Source: Phycisphaerae bacterium (GTDB lineage: Bacteria; Planctomycetota; Phycisphaerae; Phycisphaerales; UBA1924). From it: 64,000 nt of DNA. Positions 1 through 9,787 of the stretch are shown here, piece by piece. Every line of letters starts with the position of its first letter. Within the stretch, counting starts at the first letter, position 1. The position numbers and the translations under genes were made by a program. The DNA is taken from positions 1 to 64,000 of the forward strand of contig VGXM01000012.1 in the NCBI GenBank assembly GCA_016873295.1. The letters are read 5' to 3'. The notes beneath the pieces were generated by a model. That model was not told the origin of the DNA. It searched no databases and was given only the letters and a program-made list of their open reading frames with translations.

Positions 1-3000
1 CGGTGGTGCTGTTGGTGACGCCCCACACGCCGTAGCTGTCGCCCGTGTTGGACTCGGCGGAGCCGTAGACGCCGGCGGAGTTGTTGGCGGGGCTGACCAC
101 CTCGCCGCGGACGCCGACCGTCGCGCCCGTGTTGGACACGGCCCGGGCGCGCACGCCCGTGCCGAACTGGTTGGTGTTGATCGCCTCGATCGTGTGGAAC
201 CCCGTCCCGAAGACCGTCACCGTGTTCCCCGGAACCGCCGACGTGGTGCCGATCAGGACCTGGCCCGTGGAGTATGACGTGTCCGCGCCCTGAAGCACCC
301 AAGGCGAGGCCCCGGTTGGGCCTGTCGGCCCGGTCGCGCCCATCGCGCCCTGCGGCCCGGTGGCGCCCGTGGGACCGGTGGGCCCGACGTCGCCCTGCGG
401 GCCGATGGGTCCCGTGGGCCCGACATCGCCTTGCGGACCAGCGGCGCCCGTAGGCCCAACATCGCCTTGCGGGCCGATGGGGCCGGTGGGTCCGACGTCG
501 CCCTGCGGACCAGCGGCGCCGGTAGGCCCGACGTCGCCCTGCGGGCCGATGGGTCCCGTGGGCCCGACATCGCCCTGCGGACCAGCGACGCCCGTGGGCC
601 CGACATCGCCCTGCGGACCAGCGACGCCCGTGGGCCCGACATCGCCCTGCGGACCAGCGGCGCCGGTGGGTCCGACGTCGCCCTGCGGGCCGATGGGTCC
701 CGTGGGCCCGACGTCGCCTTGCGGACCGATGGGGCCGGTGGGTCCGACGTCGCCCTGCGGACCAGCGGCGCCCGTAGGCCCGACGTCGCCTTGCGGACCA
801 GCGGCGCCCGTGGGGCCAACGTCACCCTGCGGACCGATGGGGCCCGTGGGCCCGACGTCGCCTTGCGGACCAGCGGCGCCCGTAGGCCCGACGTCTCCCT
901 GTGGGCCAGCGGGGCCGGTGGGTCCGACATCGCCCTGCGGACCAGCGGCGCCCGTGGGGCCAACGTCGCCCTGCGGGCCAGCGGGGCCGGTGGGTCCGAC
1001 ATCGCCCTGCGGGCCAGCGGCGCCCGTGGGGCCAACGTCGCCCTGCGGACCAGCGGCGCCCGTGGGGCCAACGTCACCCTGCGGACCAGCGGGGCCGGTG
1101 GGCCCGACATCGCCCTGCGGACCAACGGCGCCCGTGGGCCCGATGTCTCCCTGCGGACCGATGGGGCCCGTGGGGCCAACGTTGCCCTGTGGCCCGGTGG
1201 CGCCGCCGCTGGCGACCAGCGTCCACTCGGTCGGCGACGAGTCCGGCGGGGCTCCCGTGCTCGCGGTCAACGCGCGGTACGACGACCCGGCGTGGAAGAC
1301 GGTGTCGTTGATCGTGTACGCCGTGACCGCCGACCACACGCCCCGCCACGCGATCTCCGCCGGGCCGACGGGGCCTGTCGGTCCCGTGGGCCCGACATCG
1401 CCCTGCGGACCAGCGGCGCCCGTGGGCCCGACGTCGCCTTGCGGACCGATGGGGCCCGTGGGCCCGACATCGCCCTGCGGACCAGCGGCGCCCGTAGGTC
1501 CGACGTCGCCTTGCGGACCAACGGCGCCCGTGGGCCCGACGTCGCCCTGCGGACCGATGGGGCCCGTGGGCCCGACATCGCCCTGCGGGCCGATGGCGCC
1601 CGTGGGCCCGACGTCGCCCTGCGGGCCAGCGGGGCCCGTGGGCCCGACATCGCCCTGCGGGCCGATGGCGCCCGTGGGCCCGACTTCTCCCTGCGGGCCG
1701 ATGGGGCCGGTGGGCCCGACATCGCCCTGCGGGCCGATGGCGCCCGTGGGCCCGACGTCGCCCTGCGGACCGATGGGGCCCGTGGGGCCAACGTTGCCCT
1801 GTGGCCCGGTGGCGCCGCCGCTGGCGACCAGCGTCCACTCGGTCGGCGACGAGTCCGGCGGGGCTCCCGTGCTCGCGGTCAACGCGCGGTACGACGACCC
1901 GGCGTGGAAGACGGTGTCGTTGATCGTGTACGCCGTGACCGCCGACCACACGCCCCGCCAGGCGATCTCCGCCGGGCCGACGGGGCCTGTCGGGCCTGTG
2001 GGCCCGACATCGCCCTGCGGACCAACGGCGCCCGTGGGCCCGACGTCGCCTTGCGGACCAGCGGCGCCCGTAGGCCCGACGTCTCCCTGCGGGCCAGCGG
2101 GGCCGGTGGGTCCGACATCGCCCTGCGGGCCGATGGGTCCCGTGGGCCCGACATCACCCTGCGGGCCAGCGGGGCCGGTGGGCCCGACGTCGCCCTGCGG
2201 ACCAGCGGCGCCCGTGGGGCCAACGTCACCCTGCGGGCCAGCGGGGCCGGTGGGCCCGACATCGCCTTGCGGACCAGCGGGGCCCGTGGGGCCAACGTCA
2301 CCCTGCGGGCCAGCGGGGCCGGTGGGTCCGACGTCGCCCTGCGGGCCGATGGGTCCCGTGGGCCCGACATCGCCCTGTGGACCAGCGGGGCCGGTGGGCC
2401 CGACGTCGCCCTGCGGACCAGCGGGGCCCGTGGGGCCAACGTCACCCTGCGGGCCAGCGGGGCCGGTGGGTCCGACGTCGCCCTGCGGACCAGCGGCGCC
2501 CGTGGGGCCAACTTCACCCTGCGGGCCAGCGGGGCCGGTGGGTCCGACGTCGCCCTGCGGGCCGATGGGTCCCGTGGGCCCGACGTCTCCCTGTGGGCCA
2601 GCGGGGCCGGTGGGCCCGACGTCGCCCTGCGGACCGATGGGGCCGGTGGGTCCGACATCGCCCTGCGGGCCGATGGGTCCCGTGGGCCCGACGTCTCCCT
2701 GTGGGCCAGCGGGGCCGGTGGGTCCGACATCGCCTTGCGGACCGATGGGGCCGGTGGGCCCGACATCGCCCTGCGGACCGATGGGACCGGTAGGTCCGAC
2801 GTCGCCCTGCGGGCCAACGGCGCCCGTGGGTCCGACATCGCCCTGCGGACCAACGGCGCCCGTGGGGCCAACGTCACCCTGCGGACCAGCGGCGCCCGTG
2901 GGGCCAACGTCACCCTGCGGGCCGATGGGGCCGGTGGGTCCGACGTCGCCCTGCGGGCCGGTCGGGCCGGTGGGGCCCGTCGGTCCCTGGTTGCCGCTGA

Positions 3001-3415
3001 GGGCATGGAGCGCGTAGGGGGCCGGCGTGATCGAGTATCGAGGCGTCAGGGTGGTCCACGGGCCGCTCCCGCCCGGCAGTCGCACGTCGATCTCAAGCCA
3101 GCGGCCGTCGCCCTGGAACACGCCGACCCCGAAGTCGAGCTCGGCCTGGACGATGCCCTCGCCGATCGTGGCGTTGTTGATGGCGAGCGTCGGTCCGAGC
3201 TGGTTGGCGGCGCCCGGTCCATCGAAGACTCTGAACCGGAAGTCGGCGACCCCTTGGTAGGGCTGCCCGCCCTGGGTCAGTCGGCCTTGGTAAGTGAACG
3301 CCTGGGTGACGGGACCCTGGGCCCACGCCGAGCCGGCCCCGGCGAGAGTACCGGCGACGCCGAGCAGAACTCGCGCGCTCCACGCAGACCGATAACGTCG
3401 AACTCTCCCGGACAT
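1..3415 (-). CDS. Secreted collagen-like repeat protein (C-terminus beyond window edge)
   Basis: Predicted exported structural or surface protein. The ATG at 3415 opens a signal peptide with hydrophobic core [17 protein letters not shown] and likely cleavage before Gln. A globular N-terminal domain of about 110 residues follows ([32 protein letters not shown]), a type commonly found ahead of collagen repeats in planctomycetal proteins. From about 2995 down to 311 the protein is Gly-X-Y collagen with a 12-residue unit such as [12 protein letters not shown]. It is interrupted twice by a near-identical domain of about 50 residues (1360-1208 and 1972-1820; [17 protein letters not shown]) resembling small chitin-binding (CBM5/12-like) modules of phage tail fibres. 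The C-terminal part after SPWVLQGAD carries NTG…YGVWG-type repeats and is open at position 1. The long plus-strand ORFs over this region are shadows of the repeat. Any dockerin tail would lie outside the window. Confidence 0.88.
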   Translation of the reverse strand, partial: MSGRVRRYRSAWSARVLLGVAGTLAGAGSAWAQGPVTQAFTYQGRLTQGGQPYQGVADFRFRVFDGPGAANQLGPTLAINNATIGEGIVQAELDFGVGVFQGDGRWLEIDVRLPGGSGPWTTLTPRYSITPAPYALHALSGNQGPTGPTGPTGPQGDVGPTGPIGPQGDVGPTGAAGPQGDVGPTGAVGPQGDVGPTGAVGPQGDVGPTGPIGPQGDVGPTGPIGPQGDVGPTGPAGPQGDVGPTGPIGPQGDVGPTGPIGPQGDVGPTGPAGPQGDVGPTGPIGPQGDVGPTGPAGPQGEVGPTGAAGPQGDVGPTGPAGPQGDVGPTGPAGPQGDVGPTGPAGPQGDVGPTGPIGPQGDVGPTGPAGPQGDVGPTGPAGPQGDVGPTGPAGPQGDVGPTGAAGPQGDVGPTGPAGPQGDVGPTGPIGPQGDVGPTGPAGPQGDVGPTGAAGPQGDVGPTGAVGPQGDVGPTGPTGPVGPAEIAWRGVWSAVTAYTINDTVFHAGSSYRALTASTGAPPDSSPTEWTLVASGGATGPQGNVGPTGPIGPQGDVGPTGAIGPQGDVGPTGPIGPQGEVGPTGAIGPQGDVGPTGPAGPQGDVGPTGAIGPQGDVGPTGPIGPQGDVGPTGAVGPQGDVGPTGAAGPQGDVGPTGPIGPQGDVGPTGAAGPQGDVGPTGPTGPVGPAEIAWRGVWSAVTAYTINDTVFHAGSSYRALTASTGAPPDSSPTEWTLVASGGATGPQGNVGPTGPIGPQGDIGPTGAVGPQGDVGPTGPAGPQGDVGPTGAAGPQGDVGPTGAAGPQGDVGPTGPAGPQGDVGPTGAAGPQGDVGPTGPAGPQGDVGPTGAAGPQGDVGPTGPIGPQGDVGPTGAAGPQGDVGPTGAAGPQGDVGPTGPIGPQGDVGPTGPIGPQGDVGPTGAAGPQGDVGPTGVAGPQGDVGPTGVAGPQGDVGPTGPIGPQGDVGPTGAAGPQGDVGPTGPIGPQGDVGPTGAAGPQGDVGPTGPIGPQGDVGPTGPTGATGPQGAMGATGPTGPTGASPWVLQGADTSYSTGQVLIGTTSAVPGNTVTVFGTGFHTIEAINTNQFGTGVRARAVSNTGATVGVRGEVVSPANNSAGVYGSAESNTGDSYGVWGVTNSTT
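1190..1375 (-). repeat. Direct repeat copy A: carbohydrate-binding-like domain inside collagen
   Basis: First of two copies offset by exactly 612 bp (204 codons). It encodes the non-collagen domain containing [19 protein letters not shown]. The two copies are almost identical at DNA level; a synonymous GCG/GCC change is visible. This implies duplication of a whole collagen-plus-domain block. Confidence 0.85.
1802..1987 (-). repeat. Direct repeat copy B: carbohydrate-binding-like domain inside collagen
   Basis: Second copy of the 612-bp-offset duplication, encoding the same domain with the same residues at the positions compared. It is flanked by 36-bp collagen units on both sides. Confidence 0.85.
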
Positions 3416-3511
3416 GCACCCTCTCTCCCGGCGTCAACGCAGCCTGCCGCGACCGAATCCGGGCTCACGGCAATCCCACCGCCGACACGAGTGAGCGCCC
3501 ACCCGGGGCAG

Positions 3512-3539
3512 GCTACCCGAAAAGGGGGAGGCGGGTCAA
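3512..3539 (-). promoter_or_regulatory. Possible sigma70-like promoter of the collagen-like gene
   Basis: On the minus strand a TTGACC (-35) is followed after 17 bp by GTAGCC, a weak -10. It lies about 100 bp upstream of the ATG at 3415. Only the -35 is convincing. Confidence 0.25.
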
Positions 3540-3667
3540 GGGTCTCCTTGGGTTCTCGGCGCGGAAATGGGTTCTCGACCCAAACGGAGTGGGAACAGAG
3601 TCAACGAGGCCCCCCCCGGGCGCCGGGTGCGTGGGCCCAGCGCCCGAGGGGTTGCAGGATCGCGCCG

Positions 3668-5491
3668 TCAGGGGCAGGGCGCGTTGAAGAGGTTGACGTA
3701 CTCGAGGAAGTCGTTGAAGTCGACGATGCCGTCGAGGTTCATGTCGGCGTGCATGGCGGCGGCGTTGTAGTCGACCAGGTAGGCCAGGAGGTCGTCGAAG
3801 TCGACGAAGCCGTCGGCGTTCCAGTCGGCGGAGCAGGCGGCGGCCATGTCGAAGTCCTCGCCGACCATGAGGATGGGCGCGCCCTTGCCGGTGCGGGTCC
3901 AGAGGTCGTAGAGCGTGCGACCCCAGTGGTCGGTGCGGTTCTTCACCAGGAGGTCTTCGATGTACCACTTGGGGGTGCTCTGGTAGTAGATGCGCACCTG
4001 GGCCAGGGCGGTGCCGGCGGGGGCGTTGAACCGGGTGTCGTCCCAGTGCTGCCCGTCGGCGTAGGGGTGATTGACCGCGTGGGCGCCGCCGACGAAGTAC
4101 TCCGCGTAGTTGTACCCGCGGGGCGGGATGCGGTTGTCGAGCGGGATCGAGTCGGCCAGGACCATGCGGCGCGTGGGGCCGGCGGGGAGGCCCGTGACCG
4201 AGGCGGCGTAGTCGCTCAGGCCCACGTGCATCTCGTAGACGCGGGTCGAGTGCTCGTCGAGCTCGGCGGTGGCGTTGTCGTACCCGCCGTGCTCGCGGAG
4301 GAGCGTGCCGGCGGCGTCGTAGAAGCGGACGTTGACCCAGATTCGCCGGCCCTCGATGTGCCCGGTGGGGATCTTGTGCCCGGACTCGTTGATGATGCGG
4401 ACGTTGAGCCAGGGGCCGCTCTGTGCGACGCCGAGGGAGGCGGCCCGCTCGAGCATGTCCACCGCCTTGGCGCGGGCCCGCTGGATCGCGTACTGGCTCA
4501 CGCTCGGGTCGCCCCGCGTGAACTCGGCGATGATGTCGAGGACCTGGGCCCCCGAGCCGGCGAAGTCATGCCGGCGCACGCCGGGGCGGACCGGGCCGAA
4601 GGCGCACACCTGGGCCTCCTCGACCTTGGGCATGTGGCAGTCCTGACAGGTGGAGACCACGTCGGCGTTGTGCCCGCCGAAGCGCCCGCCCATGGCGACG
4701 CCGCCCCGGGCAAACGCGCTGAGCTTCCACTCGGTGTAGGTGCGCTCGAGCGGGTACAACGCCCAGAGGTCTTCGTTGGGGGTTGGTGCGTTGAGTTCGT
4801 TGTAGCGGTAGGAGCCGTCGGGCTGGCGGCTGACGGCGGGGTTGCCGACGTCGTGGCAGGTGCCGCACATGCTGCCGGTCTTGTGGAAGGGAGAGCGGAT
4901 GGAGTCGTGGGGCGCGAAGGGGTCTTCGAGCGTGCCGCGCCGGGTGCCGGTGGGGTCGAGCACGAACATGGAGTTGCCGTAGTGGCGGGGGACGTTGGTC
5001 AGGCCCTTGAGGACGGCGAGGTCCTCGGGGGGGCTCACGCCCGGGCGGTAGATGGGGTCGACCATGGAGTGGCAGAAGTGGCACGTCACGCCGTCGAAGT
5101 CCTCGTGGTTGAGCGTGGCGCCGGTGGGGTCGGACGCGTGCCCGGTGACGAAGGACATGGGCACGTGGCAGCGCAGGCAGAAGTTCCCCGCGACGTCGGT
5201 GTCCTGGTTGGCGAGGGTCATCTGGGCGTAGAAGAGCGGGTTGCGCCCGGCCATGGACATCTTGCTGCCGTTCCACGTCGCGTAGGGTTCGTTCTCCTCG
5301 TCGTAGTCGGAATGGCAGAACATGCACGAGTCCGACGTGCCGATGTAGTTGGTCGACACGTCGCCGATCTGCGTGCCCGACAGGAACAGGTCGCGGAACG
5401 TGAGCGGGATGATGGTCGCGAGGACATACGCGCCCCCCGCGAGCAGCACCCCCGCGCCGCCGGCGATCGTGAGAAGCCGATGCGTGGTCAT
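3668..5491 (-). CDS. Secreted five-heme cytochrome c with C-terminal dockerin tail
   Basis: Predicted extracytoplasmic electron-transfer protein of 607 aa. The N-terminus (MTTHRLLTIAGGAGVLLAGGA) is a signal peptide or membrane anchor. Five c-type heme motifs are visible: CMFCH (about residue 56), CLRCH (105), CHFCH (137), CGTCH and CQDCH, in an arrangement resembling the cytochrome c554 family. A beta-rich region of about 250 residues follows. The tail has two EF-hand-like loops (DWNADGFVDFDD, DMNLDGIVDFND) and ends NAPCP. The start at 5491 is chosen because GGGAGG sits 6 nt upstream and the promoter at 5541-5569 overlaps the only longer alternative (5569). No cytochrome-maturation genes lie nearby. 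The redox partner is unknown. Confidence 0.85.
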   Translation of the reverse strand: MTTHRLLTIAGGAGVLLAGGAYVLATIIPLTFRDLFLSGTQIGDVSTNYIGTSDSCMFCHSDYDEENEPYATWNGSKMSMAGRNPLFYAQMTLANQDTDVAGNFCLRCHVPMSFVTGHASDPTGATLNHEDFDGVTCHFCHSMVDPIYRPGVSPPEDLAVLKGLTNVPRHYGNSMFVLDPTGTRRGTLEDPFAPHDSIRSPFHKTGSMCGTCHDVGNPAVSRQPDGSYRYNELNAPTPNEDLWALYPLERTYTEWKLSAFARGGVAMGGRFGGHNADVVSTCQDCHMPKVEEAQVCAFGPVRPGVRRHDFAGSGAQVLDIIAEFTRGDPSVSQYAIQRARAKAVDMLERAASLGVAQSGPWLNVRIINESGHKIPTGHIEGRRIWVNVRFYDAAGTLLREHGGYDNATAELDEHSTRVYEMHVGLSDYAASVTGLPAGPTRRMVLADSIPLDNRIPPRGYNYAEYFVGGAHAVNHPYADGQHWDDTRFNAPAGTALAQVRIYYQSTPKWYIEDLLVKNRTDHWGRTLYDLWTRTGKGAPILMVGEDFDMAAACSADWNADGFVDFDDLLAYLVDYNAAAMHADMNLDGIVDFNDFLEYVNLFNAPCP

Positions 5492-5540
5492 GGCGTCCTC
5501 CCGCCGCCCAGGAATGGATGGAAGGGCGGCAATACAGATA

Positions 5541-5569
5541 CGTTTATCCGATATGAGGGCGGGTGTCAA
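5541..5569 (-). promoter_or_regulatory. Promoter of the dockerin-tailed cytochrome gene
   Basis: On the minus strand a perfect TTGACA (-35, 5564-5569) is followed after 17 bp by TAAACG (-10, 5541-5546), in an AT-rich patch of otherwise GC-rich DNA. Transcription would start near 5535, giving a leader of about 45 nt before the ATG at 5491. Confidence 0.5.
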
Positions 5570-5689
5570 CAGGTTTTTGGCGCACCCGGCGCCATTGCGG
5601 ACGTTCTCGGCCCAAACACAATACGAACGTCATGCCAGAATGGTGGGACCCACCACCGGGCGAGCGATGGGAGCGGCGCGGGCCCGGGG

Positions 5690-8341
5690 TCAGCAGGGCG
5701 TGTTGTACCGGTTGAGGTACTCGAGGAGGTCGTTGAAGTCGGTGATCTCGTCGCCGTTGAGGTCGCTGCAGGGCGTCTGGTTGTTGTAGGCGTTGAGGTA
5801 CTCAAGGAGGTCGTTGAAGTCGATGATGCCGTCTTCGGTCCAATCGCCCGGGCCGCAGGCGCCGGGCCCCGTTCCCGGGCAGGGGATGCCGGTGACGGTC
5901 ACGCTTGCCGCGTTGGACGTGGCGTTCCCGCAGGCGTTGGCGAAGCGAGCGGAGTAGGCGCCGGCGTCGGAGGCCTGAAGGTTGGTGATGGTGAGGAGCA
6001 CGGCGGCGCCGTCGGTCGGAGTGAGAAGTGGCGATGTCGCGCCGGAGACGGTCCCGCCTCCCGCGGAGGCGCCGCCCGGGCCGTCGGCAATAGGGACGCC
6101 GTTGCGGAGCCATTGGACGGTGACGCTCGCGTAGCCGGTGGCGGGCGCGGCGCTGAGGACGAGCGTCTGTCCCGCCGGAACACCGGCGGCTTGGGGGTGG
6201 AGTGCGACCCAGGGGGCTCCGGTAGCGCTCCAGCGGGCCCAGTTGGCGTTGATCTGGCCGCCGGCGGCGGTGAAGCCCCCGCCGGCGACGACGTCGCCGT
6301 TGGCGCGGGTGTGGAGCGCGTTGACGATGGTGTTTCCGCCGGTCATTCCCGATCCCATGGCGGACCATGAGCCGTTCCAGAGGGCGATGCGGCTGGCGGG
6401 GGCGCCGCCCGCGGCGTTGAAGGCGCCGCCGGCGATGATCTCGCCGAGCGGTCCGGTCGTCAGCGCCTCGACGCCGTCGCTCAAGCCTTCGCCCAAGGCG
6501 GACCAGGCGACGCCGTCCCAGCGGGCGATGCGGTTGGCGAACACCGTGCCCGCCGTGAGGAAGCCGCCGCCCGCGACCAGGCCCCAGATTGGCGAGATGG
6601 TGAGGGCGCTGACTGCGCCGGAGATTCCCGGGCCGATTGGCGCCCACACCGCTCCTGCGTGCTGGGCGATGTGATCGGCGGGGATGCCGCCGGCCCTGGT
6701 GAAGAACCCACCGGCGATGGCGCCTTGCGAGGTGAGAGCCAAGACCAGATCGTCAGTGCCTGATCCGAGTGCGTTCCACGAGAAGCCGTCCCAGTAGGCG
6801 ATGCGGCTGGCGCCGCCGCCGCCCGCCGCGGAGAAGCCGCCGCCGGCGGTGAGTGATCCGCCGGGTCCGGCGTCGAGGGCGCGCACGGGGCCGTCGGTGC
6901 CGCCGCCGAGGTGGGACCAGGCGGAGCCGTTCCAGCGTGCGATGTAGGTCGCGGGGGCGCCCTCGGCGAGGGTGAAGTCGCCGCCGGCGACGAGGTCGGC
7001 GTTGCTGAGCGTGGCGAGGGACCAGACCGGCGCGTTCACGCCGGCGCCGAGCGTGGACCAGACGCGACCGTTCCAGCGGGCGACGCGGCGCGCGGGGAGT
7101 CCGCCGGCGGAGGTGAAGACGCCCCCGGCGACGAGGTCGCCGTTGGGGAGTGAGGTCCACGCCAAGACGGGGCCGTTGAGTCCGGCGCCGGCGGCGGCCC
7201 ACTCGGAGCCGTCCCAAAGGGCGATGAAGTCGGTGAGGATGCTGTCGGCGGCGGCGAAGCTGCCGCCCGCGACCAAGCGCCCATCCGGGAGGGTGGTCAG
7301 AGCGTTGACCTGGGGCTGGCCGCCGGGGTGCCACATGCCGTCACGGAGCGGGGACCAGGCGGAGCCGTTCCAGCGGGCGACGCGGCGGGCGGAGGCGCCG
7401 CCCGCGGAAGAGAAGAACCCGCCGGCGACGAGGTCGCCGTTGGCGAGAGTGGTGAGAGAGATGACGGCGGCGTCGGTGCCGAGGCCGAGGGCGGCCCACG
7501 AGGTCCCGTTCCAGCGTGCCACCTGGTTGGCGGCGACTCCGCCCGCGACGTTGAAGTAGCCGGCGGCGACGAGGTCGTTGTTGGGGAGGAGGGCGAGCGC
7601 GTGAACGCTGGCGTTCATGCCGGTGCCGAACGCGGCCCAGGAGGTTCCGTTCCAGCGCGCGATGCGGTTGGCGGGGGTGCCGCCGGCGTTGGTGAAGAAG
7701 CCGCCAACGATGACCTCTCCCGAGGGGCGGACGGCGAGCGCGTAGCCCGACTCGTTCAGGCCGGTGCCCAGGTTGGACCATGCCGATCCGTTCCAGCGCG
7801 CGATGCGGTTGGCGGCCACGGCGCCCGCAGTGGTGAATCCGCCCGCGGCGATGAGGTCGCCCGCGGGCGTGACGGCGAGGGCGAAGACCGGGAGGTTCAT
7901 GCCCGTTCCGAGCGGCGTCCAGGAGGACCCGTTCCAGCGTGCGATGCGGTTAGCGGGAGCGCCGCCGGCGTTTGTGAAGAGCCCGGCGGCGACCAGGTCG
8001 CCGTTGGGCATGGACGCGAGCGCCCACACGATGTGGTCAACGCCCGCGCCCAGCGCCGACCACTTCTGCGTGATGGGGTCGAGGGCGGCGACTCGGCTGG
8101 CGGCGACTCCTCCCGCGCTGGTGAAGTCGCCGCCGACGGCGAGCAAGGGCGGGCGCGGGCCCGGGCCGTCGGGGTCCCAGCGCGCCACCGCCCATACGTT
8201 GCCGTTGGTTCCGGGAATGCCGTCGCCCGGGAGCCACTGCGGGCCGCAGGGCTGTGCGTGCGCGAGGGGCGCGAACCCGAGCGCCCAGGCGCACAAAAGC
8301 CCACCAGAGGCCAATGCCCGGCGTGCGCCGATGGCGAACAT
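5690..8341 (-). CDS. Secreted Kelch-like/delta-60-type repeat protein with Ig domain and dockerin tail
   Basis: An 883-aa exported protein. The signal peptide is MFAIGARRALASGGLLCAWALG… with cleavage after AHA. More than ten tandem repeats of about 47 residues follow, each with the pattern 'NGDLVAGGxFTxAGGxxAxRIARWNGxxWxxLGxGxN', which suggests a beta-propeller. Next come an Ig-like domain (about residues 700-800, ending NACGNATSNAASVTV) and a tail with two EF-hand-like loops (DWTEDGIIDFND, DLNGDEITDFND) ending YNTPC. The start at 8341 has AAGGAG 7 nt upstream; a longer frame to 8419 would overrun the promoter. Ligand and function are unknown. A shorter relative of the same design lies at 28756-30012. 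Confidence 0.85.
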   Translation of the reverse strand: MFAIGARRALASGGLLCAWALGFAPLAHAQPCGPQWLPGDGIPGTNGNVWAVARWDPDGPGPRPPLLAVGGDFTSAGGVAASRVAALDPITQKWSALGAGVDHIVWALASMPNGDLVAAGLFTNAGGAPANRIARWNGSSWTPLGTGMNLPVFALAVTPAGDLIAAGGFTTAGAVAANRIARWNGSAWSNLGTGLNESGYALAVRPSGEVIVGGFFTNAGGTPANRIARWNGTSWAAFGTGMNASVHALALLPNNDLVAAGYFNVAGGVAANQVARWNGTSWAALGLGTDAAVISLTTLANGDLVAGGFFSSAGGASARRVARWNGSAWSPLRDGMWHPGGQPQVNALTTLPDGRLVAGGSFAAADSILTDFIALWDGSEWAAAGAGLNGPVLAWTSLPNGDLVAGGVFTSAGGLPARRVARWNGRVWSTLGAGVNAPVWSLATLSNADLVAGGDFTLAEGAPATYIARWNGSAWSHLGGGTDGPVRALDAGPGGSLTAGGGFSAAGGGGASRIAYWDGFSWNALGSGTDDLVLALTSQGAIAGGFFTRAGGIPADHIAQHAGAVWAPIGPGISGAVSALTISPIWGLVAGGGFLTAGTVFANRIARWDGVAWSALGEGLSDGVEALTTGPLGEIIAGGAFNAAGGAPASRIALWNGSWSAMGSGMTGGNTIVNALHTRANGDVVAGGGFTAAGGQINANWARWSATGAPWVALHPQAAGVPAGQTLVLSAAPATGYASVTVQWLRNGVPIADGPGGASAGGGTVSGATSPLLTPTDGAAVLLTITNLQASDAGAYSARFANACGNATSNAASVTVTGIPCPGTGPGACGPGDWTEDGIIDFNDLLEYLNAYNNQTPCSDLNGDEITDFNDLLEYLNRYNTPC

Positions 8342-8391
8342 GCTGGATCTCCTTGATCGCGGGCTCGATGTTCTCGCGCCCTCGGCGGCCC

Positions 8392-8419
8392 AGTCTACCA
8401 GCGCACCACGAGTTCGCAA
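8392..8419 (-). promoter_or_regulatory. Extended -10 promoter of the Kelch-repeat gene
   Basis: On the minus strand TTGCGA (8414-8419), a 16-bp spacer and TAGACT (8392-8397), preceded by TGG as in an extended -10. It would give a leader of about 44 nt before the ATG at 8341. Confidence 0.4.
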
Positions 8420-8552
8420 TCACGGACGCACGGTGCGCGGATGTCGTTCGCACGGCGTTTGGAGACCGATTGCCTGTCGTTCGGCGGATTCGGAGTGTGG
8501 AAGAGCGCTGGCGGCGCTGGGCAGTTCGACGGCCGGCGCCAAGCGTCGGCCG

Positions 8553-9683
8553 TCAGCACTCCGCGTTGTAGGCGTTGAGGTACTCGAGCAGGTCGTTGAA
8601 GTCGATGACGCCGTCGGCGTTGGCGTCGGCGCGGTGGCTGTCGGCGTTGTAGAGGGCGAGGAAGATGAGGAAGTCGTTGAAGTCGGTCACGCCGTCGTTG
8701 TTCATGTCGGCGCGGCAGCGGACGAACCAGGGGCGCGAGGTGGGTTCGCTGGCCCAGTCGCGGATGAGGAGGTTGGCGACCTTGTCAGAGCCCTGGGCGC
8801 TGGGGTGCGTGCCGTCGGCCTGGAAGTCGTCGCAGCGCCAGATGAGGCCGTCGGAGCGGGGCGTGAGCCCGTCGCCCCAGAGGTAGGCGCCCCAGGCCAG
8901 CCACGGGGCTTCGACCGGGCCGGGCCCGTCGAACGCCAGGCCCGGATCGCCGGCGATCTGGTCGCGGATGAGCCACTTGACGGAGAAGCCGCTCTGGTAG
9001 GCGTAGGGCTCGGGGTTGAGCGTGGTGAGGGCGTACCCGGCGTAGATGCGGCTGGAGAGGAACGCCTGGCGCGTGTTGGGGTAGCGGTCCTTGATGATGC
9101 GGACGATCTCGCGCAGGTAGCCCTGCAACTGCTGGGCGTCGGCGGGGAAGGCGAGGTTGGGGCCCGCGACGGCCTGCTTGACCCAGACGACCTGCACCTG
9201 CTCCCGCGTCAGGCCCGCGTTGGCGAGCTGCTGGTCGACGTAGCTCCAGTAGCTGGCGCTGGGGTTGGAGATGATGCCGGCGTGCTGCCCCCCCTGGGCT
9301 CCGTTGACGACGGTGACGCGCGGATTGCGGTTGTCGAATGAGCCATACATGGGGATGAGCCGCGCGGATTCGTTGCGCGTGTTGCTCATGCCGATCGTCA
9401 CCAGCACGACGCGCCCGTCCGTCGAGGGCAGGCCCGCGGCATCGAGGGGACGGATGGCGCGACCGATGGCGACGCCCGCGGCCAGGTGGGCGGGCGGGGG
9501 AAGGTTGGCGCCGTTGGCGTACAACCCGCCGTCGAACCCCTGGTAGGTCGAGGCGCCCATGTCGATGAGGGGCGTGAAGCCGACGGACGTGCGGGTGCAG
9601 TCGCGCTGGGCCCAGGCCGCGGCGGGGAGGGCCGAGGCGGTGAGCAGCAGGCTGGCGAGTGATCGGGTGGCGAGGGATGGCAT
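8553..9683 (-). CDS. Secreted SGNH-hydrolase-like protein with dockerin tail
   Basis: A 376-aa exported protein, probably an esterase-like hydrolase. The signal peptide is MPSLATRSLASLLLTASALP…AWA, cleaved before Gln. SGNH-type blocks are suggested by VLVTIGMSNTRNE (the usual GDS is GMS here), an NGAQGGQ block and a C-terminal DGTHPSAQGSDKVA block with a candidate Asp-x-x-His pair. The tail has loops DMNNDGVTDFND and DANADGVIDFND and ends YNAEC. The start at 9683 has GGAG a few bases upstream. The altered block I makes the enzymatic assignment tentative. The gene is one of a same-strand series of dockerin proteins with its own spacing on both sides. Confidence 0.75.
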   Translation of the reverse strand: MPSLATRSLASLLLTASALPAAAWAQRDCTRTSVGFTPLIDMGASTYQGFDGGLYANGANLPPPAHLAAGVAIGRAIRPLDAAGLPSTDGRVVLVTIGMSNTRNESARLIPMYGSFDNRNPRVTVVNGAQGGQHAGIISNPSASYWSYVDQQLANAGLTREQVQVVWVKQAVAGPNLAFPADAQQLQGYLREIVRIIKDRYPNTRQAFLSSRIYAGYALTTLNPEPYAYQSGFSVKWLIRDQIAGDPGLAFDGPGPVEAPWLAWGAYLWGDGLTPRSDGLIWRCDDFQADGTHPSAQGSDKVANLLIRDWASEPTSRPWFVRCRADMNNDGVTDFNDFLIFLALYNADSHRADANADGVIDFNDLLEYLNAYNAEC

Positions 9684-9787
9684 GGCGGACTCCTGTCTGC
9701 GGCGGAACCAATCCGCAGAACGCGGGCGCGGGCGGGGGATTGCCCGCGAATCCGCCCCGGTCGCAGCGCGCCGCTGCGCGCTGCCCC

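Larger units (their letters stand above)
311..2995 (-). repeat. 36-bp tandem array encoding collagen Gly-X-Y triplets
   Basis: About 65 degenerate 36-bp units, each encoding 12 residues ([10 protein letters not shown] plus two variable residues), arranged in three blocks: 311-1201, 1361-1813 and 1973-2995. Third-position and X/Y variants such as PI, AA, PA and AT are shuffled among units. This pattern is typical of expansion and contraction by slippage or unequal recombination while keeping frame. Confidence 0.9.

Noticed and set aside
360-6370. Very long plus-strand ORFs over the collagen repeat (885 and 1979 aa)
   Set aside because: They read the complement of the collagen array in wrong frames. 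The minus-strand frame has a signal peptide, a globular N-terminal domain and proper Gly-X-Y periodicity, and the 1979-aa frame also runs antisense through the cytochrome gene.
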